A stretch of 64,000 nt of DNA. Origin: Pisolithus tinctorius (taxonomy: Eukaryota > Basidiomycota > Agaricomycetes > Boletales > Pisolithaceae). Of the stretch, positions 59,685 through 64,000 are shown one piece after another (the stretch's first letter is position 1; each line of letters starts with the position of its first letter). The stretch is from positions 2,604,001 through 2,668,000 of the forward strand of contig JANFAH010000005.1 in NCBI GenBank assembly GCA_024663395.1, written 5' to 3'. Below the pieces are notes generated by a model. It was given only the letters and a program-made list of their open reading frames with translations, ran no database searches and was not told where the DNA came from. The position numbers and the translations under genes were made by a program.

Positions 59685-60910
59685 CTAGACCTCCTTTTCA
59701 AACGGGGTCTGCCATTCGGGGTCGTTGGGATCGACGACATGACCAAAGACGCCCACCTCGTCGCGGGAATAGTCCACGTTGTAATCCCACAAATCGCCAT
59801 GAACATCAACACCAGGGAAATGACATCGCAAGCATCCCTGAAGGTGGACACGCAAGAACTCGTCACTAGGCCGCAGTGGATCATCAGAAAAAATGTCGAG
59901 ATACGTATGGGGTTCCAATGGCACATAATCGTTGTATGAGATGAAAAAGACAATACAATAACCCTTAAGTGAAGAAATATTCAGGTTCAAAAGAAGGATG
60001 AAGATAAAGGAAATCACATCAACATCAATGCCGAAGAGGTTCCGCTTGAACAACTCTGCAACGTCTTCCCGTAAAGTAAGCTCATTCGATTTAGTTGGAA
60101 CAAGTCTTCACCCAACTTTTGGTTCGTCTCAAGGTCGTAACTATCGGGCAAAAGTTGGTGTCGACATGCGAGGCAGAGCGTCAAGACAAGGAACCCCCAC
60201 CTTTGATCCGATTATAGGAGGGTGAATCCAAGTTACAATGAGCGGGCTATCATCGGTACCCCACCTTTGACCACATAGCGACCATGATCTCAAGATACGA
60301 AGTCTTCGACAAAGTTGGCAGACATGTCATTTTTCTACGTAGGCTTGTCAGGACAGCGTGCCAATTTAATATATCATACATACCAAATGCGCATCTGGGT
60401 CTCTCATGTAGACTTGCTCTTCATCAAAAAAGGATAACTTTAAGAATCCAAATTCAAAAGGTTTCGGACAGGCTTTCCCTACGGTGCAGAAAATATCAGC
60501 CACAGTCATACAGCAAAGAGCGACGATTGTCGATTGCATACCAGGGAATATGTCCAAATCACCTGGGCGCAAGAATGTGTCCGAAGTGTGGGGAAGGTCA
60601 TCTCCAACGGGGACGACCTCAAACCTGAAAATCTCATTCAACGATGAATGGGTGACCTCCACATAGTGCCGCGTGAAGGGCCGGGGTCCTCTCAATACAA
60701 GAGTACCTATCCAGGTATAGAGCGCAGAAACCGTGATGGGACGGCGTGGATAAATATGAAGCCCTGACGGATATAGCTCCTAAGCTAGCACGATAAGGAA
60801 TTGGAGAATACCCGCACCTCCATGTAACTGAGCATACGTTGACCATATGAATAAGTTTCGCTTGAGGACCTTCGATTTCCCGGATAGAACATAGTAATGC
60901 CGGTACGCAT
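59685..60910 (-). pseudogene. HNH_2-type nuclease pseudogene, paralogue of 52224-53496
   Basis: Aligns along its whole length with the gene at 52224-53496 (SSETYSYGQRMLSYME, PRRPITVSALYTWIG, VTHSSLNEIF, SDDPLRPSDEF, NDPEWQTPFEKEV). In the nuclease core the line is broken. The Arg of SRDHGRC is a TGA stop (at about 60289-60291 on the plus strand), the Cys is Tyr, and one base is missing about 20 bases later, shifting the frame. A second stop (TAG for Trp) lies at 59685, 13 codons before the normal end. The first stop is a C-to-T change at a CG site. Not functional as an HNH nuclease. Confidence 0.75.
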
Positions 60911-61082
60911 TGTCAGACATGTGGGTTGCTCACCACGAGCTCGCCACACACGATTACAGGACTTTGTATGCCCAATACATGCCAGAACGAAAACCTGGGG
61001 TCGTGCCATGTTCGTGATTTAGGTGTTAGCGTGGGTGGCGCTACAACGCCCTGCCCAAACGCTGACATCACCGACCCCGATC

Positions 61083-62039
61083 ATGGCAGTAAACCCAAAC
61101 GAAGACACAGAATTGTAAGTAGTTGGTAGTACGCTCCCAAGTCATCCGTAAAACCGTTGCCAGCAACGATGCTCTCCGCAAACACGGTATCATACCGCCT
61201 AGAGAAACCACGCCCGAAACTCCCTCACCACCCTCATCGCCGCCCCTTGAACAGGTCCTTGACGATCTCACACCCGATGAATTGCGTGAACTAGGGGAAG
61301 AAGTTGTTGATGATGACCTCCATCGCACTATCGAGTCATTCAGGCGACAGCGCATCGCCGAGGAGCGCAAAGATCAGAAGCGAGCGCGGTTTGGACGGGT
61401 CTATCCTATTGGAAGAGATGACTATACGAGAGAGGTCACGGAGGCTAGCCAGATAGACGAGGAGGGTGACGACAAGGGTAGAGGGACCGGCGTCGTTTGC
61501 TTCTTGTACAAGGACGGGTGAGCACGTAGCGAAGTTTACATTATTGCATCCTAACCCGTCTACAGCATACCGAGGAGCGATCGCACTTTTGAACACCTTC
61601 GCACCCTTGCAACCCGTTATCCACGCACGAAGTTCGTTTCAATCGTGGGCGACAAGTGCATCGCCGATCTCCCAGATTCCCGGATACCCATGTTGATCAT
61701 ATATCGGAAGGGTGAGATCAGGAATCAGGTTGTCGCATGGGGAACGGAGAGGGAAAGGCGATTAGAAGGTGCGTTTCTTTTGATTGTTCTGCAATGCACA
61801 CAGTGACACTTCACATAGAACTAGAAGCCGTTCTTCTACTCTGCGGAGCCATTGAACTTCCAGAGCGTGGAGGTCGCAACCGCGAACAGGACGGTGAGTC
61901 AGATGACGACGACTACGACGACCCCTCCGCTCGCATGCGCTCCGCAGCCACGAGCACCAATACTCGTTCAGCAAGAAACGTACGCGGGTCAACGGCAAAA
62001 GGCAACGACTCGGACTCGGACTTTGAGTTTGACATGTAG
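61083..62039 (+). CDS. Phosducin-like protein (PLP2/PDCL3 family)
   Basis: Four exons (61083-61114, 61164-61517, 61566-61768, 61819-62039) join in phase to 269 residues. Phosducin-like proteins assist the cytosolic chaperonin CCT in folding tubulin, actin and cell-cycle proteins. Visible: MAVNPNEDTEFNDALRKHGI, LTPDELRELGEEVVDDD, then the thioredoxin-like domain (RFGRVYPIGRDDYTREVTEA, TGVVCFLYKDG, RYPRTKFVSIVGDKCIADLP, PMLIIYRKGEIRNQVVAWG) and a Ser/Asp tail (DSDSDFEFDM). The length and the RDDYTREVTEA motif match the fungal PLP2 branch rather than the PhLP1 branch that serves G-protein beta-gamma. It sits about 170 bp from the HNH pseudogene start. Confidence 0.85.
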
Positions 62040-62233
62040 CACCAAGGTAGCTGTACCGATAATTTAGCTGACATGGTTCAAGATGTATTCTACCCACAAA
62101 GAAACTTTCAAAACAAAAGCGCAGGTGAAGAGCTACATTGCAGAATACGTTTACATATAAAATACCCGATATTCACAAGATATTCGACCAGAATACGAAT
62201 ACCTGTTCGACGTGCAGTTGACGCCATTGCCAA
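62040..62233. other. Short convergent intergenic region
   Basis: 194 bp between the PLP2 stop and the stop of the minus-strand acidic protein gene. AT-rich, with no gene seen. Confidence 0.6.
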
Positions 62234-63102
62234 TCAAGCTTGAGCAACAGTAACCGGATTACCTGTGGTTTCTGCTGCAGGCAGCCCCAGTTCAGCAGCG
62301 GCTTTTGCACCTTCTGCCTTTGCCTCGGTACTTGTTTGCTCTTCTTGCGCTCCTTCGTCATCTCCACCGCCTTCCTTAATCCCCTCCCCTTCCTCCGCAT
62401 TTTCTTTAGTCCCTTCCCCCTCTTCCTTCGCCTCTTCTCCCTCTTCTGCGCTTTCCTTGACGTCCTTGCTGCCAATGACAGTGGCGTTGACCCTAATTGA
62501 CGGATTAGCGACGGAGGTTCTTGACTCACAGCACCATAGGACCCCTTACGTCAACATAATATGGACAGTATCCTCCTCAGCTTCTCCCCCTTCACCTGGG
62601 GCTTTCAATGGAATTGCGATCCGCTTACTTCCCTTCCACCCGAAACTGCCCGTTGAGAATGAGCTCGCTGTTAAAGTGGTTGTAGTTAAGATGGATGCTT
62701 GTTCTTCACCCTCCCCCACTGCCACAGTTTCACCTTCCCCTGGGAACGGATTAAAACTTAGTGCCAGGTGAATGGGCGCGGCACGAGACTTGAAAGCGGA
62801 AGCAGTAAGCCCGGTCTATGTATGGTGGCAAGACATACAACATTCGAGGTCGTAGTACCAAAAACCAATGAGCGGACATGTTTAGCAGAAAAGGACAGAT
62901 GGCAACCCTCACTTTGAGACGTGCTGCACCTTTAGCTCCACCTTTTCCCGATGCTCTGCCCCCCTCTGTCTTTTGCACTTTCGAGCTCCGCGTTTCGCGT
63001 TTCTCGGTGGCAGGAGCGTCGTCTGTTCGAGATCGCTTTCGTCCTGTCAGGTTATATGTCAGTAACTCAAGTTCCTAGAGTCACTGTGTACGCACCGGCC
63101 AT
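62234..63102 (-). CDS. Unrecognised nuclear-type protein with acidic C-terminus
   Basis: Four exons (63102-63096, 63043-62913, 62815-62550, 62492-62234) join in phase to 220 residues. The first exon is just ATGGCCG and splices into a basic, nuclear-signal-like head (MAGRKRSRTDDAP), then KVQKTEGGRASGKGGAKGAA. A possibly folded middle follows (APIHLALSFNPFPGEG, ILTTTTLTASSFSTGSFGWK, KRIAIPLKAP, DTVHIMLTVNATVIGSKD), then an Ala/Glu/Gly-rich acidic tail. I do not know the family; a histone-binding or nucleoplasmin-like role would fit the basic head and acidic tail but is a guess. Start and exon 1 are supported only by phase and by the GTGCGT donor; a longer unspliced start is possible. Convergent with PLP2. 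Confidence 0.55.
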
Positions 63103-63584
63103 AGGTTCAGACACAAATCTATCTGCGCGTATGATAGTGGCAAGAAGCAAAATTCAATGGACTAAGATTCCCCGTGTAACTTCGTTACTAGCGCTGGGAA
63201 TTTCTATTGTCACTGGGCCGGTGGAATGGTTCTGCCCCTGTCTCGTTGCTTTGACGTCACAGGTGCCACGTTTGTTCGATTACTCATAAGCTATTCCCAC
63301 CGACTACATACCACTTGACTACACAATTACATAGCACATTCTACAGACCTATCATCTACGCGACCATCAGTAAAAAGATTTGAGGAAAATGCAGACGAAG
63401 ACTCGCCGTTTAGCAGAGCATCGCTTGTATGGCTGCATCCCTCATCGCAAGATATTCCAACTCGGCGTTGCATCTGATCAACACCTCCGACCCCATATCT
63501 GCCGCTTTCTCCCCACTTTCCCTCCGCCCCGCCCTGCGTGCTACTAGAAGAGGACGGGGCTCCGAATTGGAGCCGACGAAATCG
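63103..63584. other. Intergenic region acidic-protein gene / eRF1
   Basis: About 480 bp between the start of the acidic protein gene and the stop of eRF1, both on the minus strand. It holds the upstream region of the former and the 3' untranslated end of the latter. No gene seen. Confidence 0.5.
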
Positions 63585-64000
63585 TCAAATAGCCTCGTCA
63601 TCAGAGAGGAACTCGTCCTCATCGTCATCGACAGAGGCCAAGTTCGCCATGTCGACCTTGTACCTCAAGAGACCCCCGATCCCACCGAAGCCCTTTACGA
63701 ACTGCGCGCCCTCTTGCGACCGGTTCGTAACAAATTCAAGTGTAGCACCGAATTCTTTGTATTTCTCGGTGAACCATTCAAGGAGCGATATCGGTTCACT
63801 GGCTTTTTCCATTTCCAACCCTGTGGATTTGTCTAGGAATCTCTCGCGTTCTTTCTCTTGTTCTTTCGTCAGGTAGATTATGATCTCCTCTGCATGCGGT
63901 CAGATGGGGCAGAGAGCAAATGGGAAGCAGGTAAATACCTCCTGCAGCATTGCGAAGGACATAGCGGGTTATATCCAAGCTCTCCCATACGACCAGTGTC
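63585..64000 (-). CDS. Eukaryotic peptide chain release factor subunit 1 (eRF1), C-terminal part
   Basis: Partial gene; the rest lies beyond position 64000. The upstream exon reads WESLDITRYVLRNAAG. An intron (GTATTT donor near 63938, CATGCAG acceptor near 63894) is followed by EEIIIYLTKEQEKERERFLD, LLEWFTEKYKEFGATLEFVT, RSQEGAQFVKGFGGIGGLLR and the acidic end DDDEDEFLSDDEAI, stop TCA (complement) at 63585-63587. eRF1 recognises stop codons and triggers peptide release; this C-terminal domain binds eRF3, and GGIGGLLRY is strongly conserved. The N-terminal NIKS and middle GGQ domains are outside the window. Confidence 0.85.

Noticed and set aside
1..64000. tRNA or rRNA genes
   Set aside because: No stretch with a convincing T-loop GGTTCRANYCC plus matching D-arm was noticed by eye; a covariance search could still find one.

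Overview
The window looks like nuclear DNA of a mushroom-forming basidiomycete (Agaricomycetes-like). Nearly every gene is cut by many introns of about 45-75 bp with GT-AG (one GC-AG) ends. The families are typical of that group: a DUF6534-type membrane protein, an M50B-like peptidase, an HNH_2-type nuclease, a BTB/POZ protein, and eEF3, which is a fungal hallmark. All gene models were made by hand-splicing frames to family motifs; the exon phases were checked and close exactly for most genes.

Layout. (1) 1-7230 is repeat DNA: four arrays of 45-bp minisatellites, one of them inverted relative to the others, a 190-bp satellite, short tandem repeats, a three-unit telomere-type CCCTAA stretch, and the 3' end of an LTR retrotransposon with polypurine tract and LTR. 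(2) 7231-20832 holds scattered genes: a DUF6534-type membrane protein (-), an O-fucosyltransferase-like type II membrane protein (+), a MIF/tautomerase homologue (+) and a large beta-propeller plus amidohydrolase gene (-). (3) 20833-37180 is a segmentally duplicated block. Four apparently intact GH3-family (acyl-acid amido synthetase-like) genes lie in tandem on the + strand. Interleaved with them are two decayed 5' copies of the amidohydrolase on the - strand, two GH3 relics, and a copied 3' end of the BTB gene whose parent bounds the block. The ancestral unit appears to have been amidohydrolase(-)/GH3(+) sharing a divergent promoter, followed by a GH3 relic and the BTB gene. (4) 37368-64000 is mostly housekeeping: CWC22 (splicing), an M50B-like peptidase, eEF3, V-ATPase subunit a, a Dicer-like protein flanked by an intact HNH nuclease gene and its pseudogene paralogue, a phosducin-like protein, an unrecognised nuclear-type acidic protein, and the C-terminus of eRF1 running off the end.

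The most interesting system is the GH3/amidohydrolase block. One family is expected to make amide-type conjugates and the other to hydrolyse a cyclic or amide substrate. They sit head to head, and the synthetase side was kept and expanded while the hydrolase side decayed. The functional pairing is inference from layout. The second point of interest is the 1-7 kb repeat field, whose inverted arms could fold into long double-stranded RNA if transcribed, in a genome that carries a Dicer gene 50 kb away.
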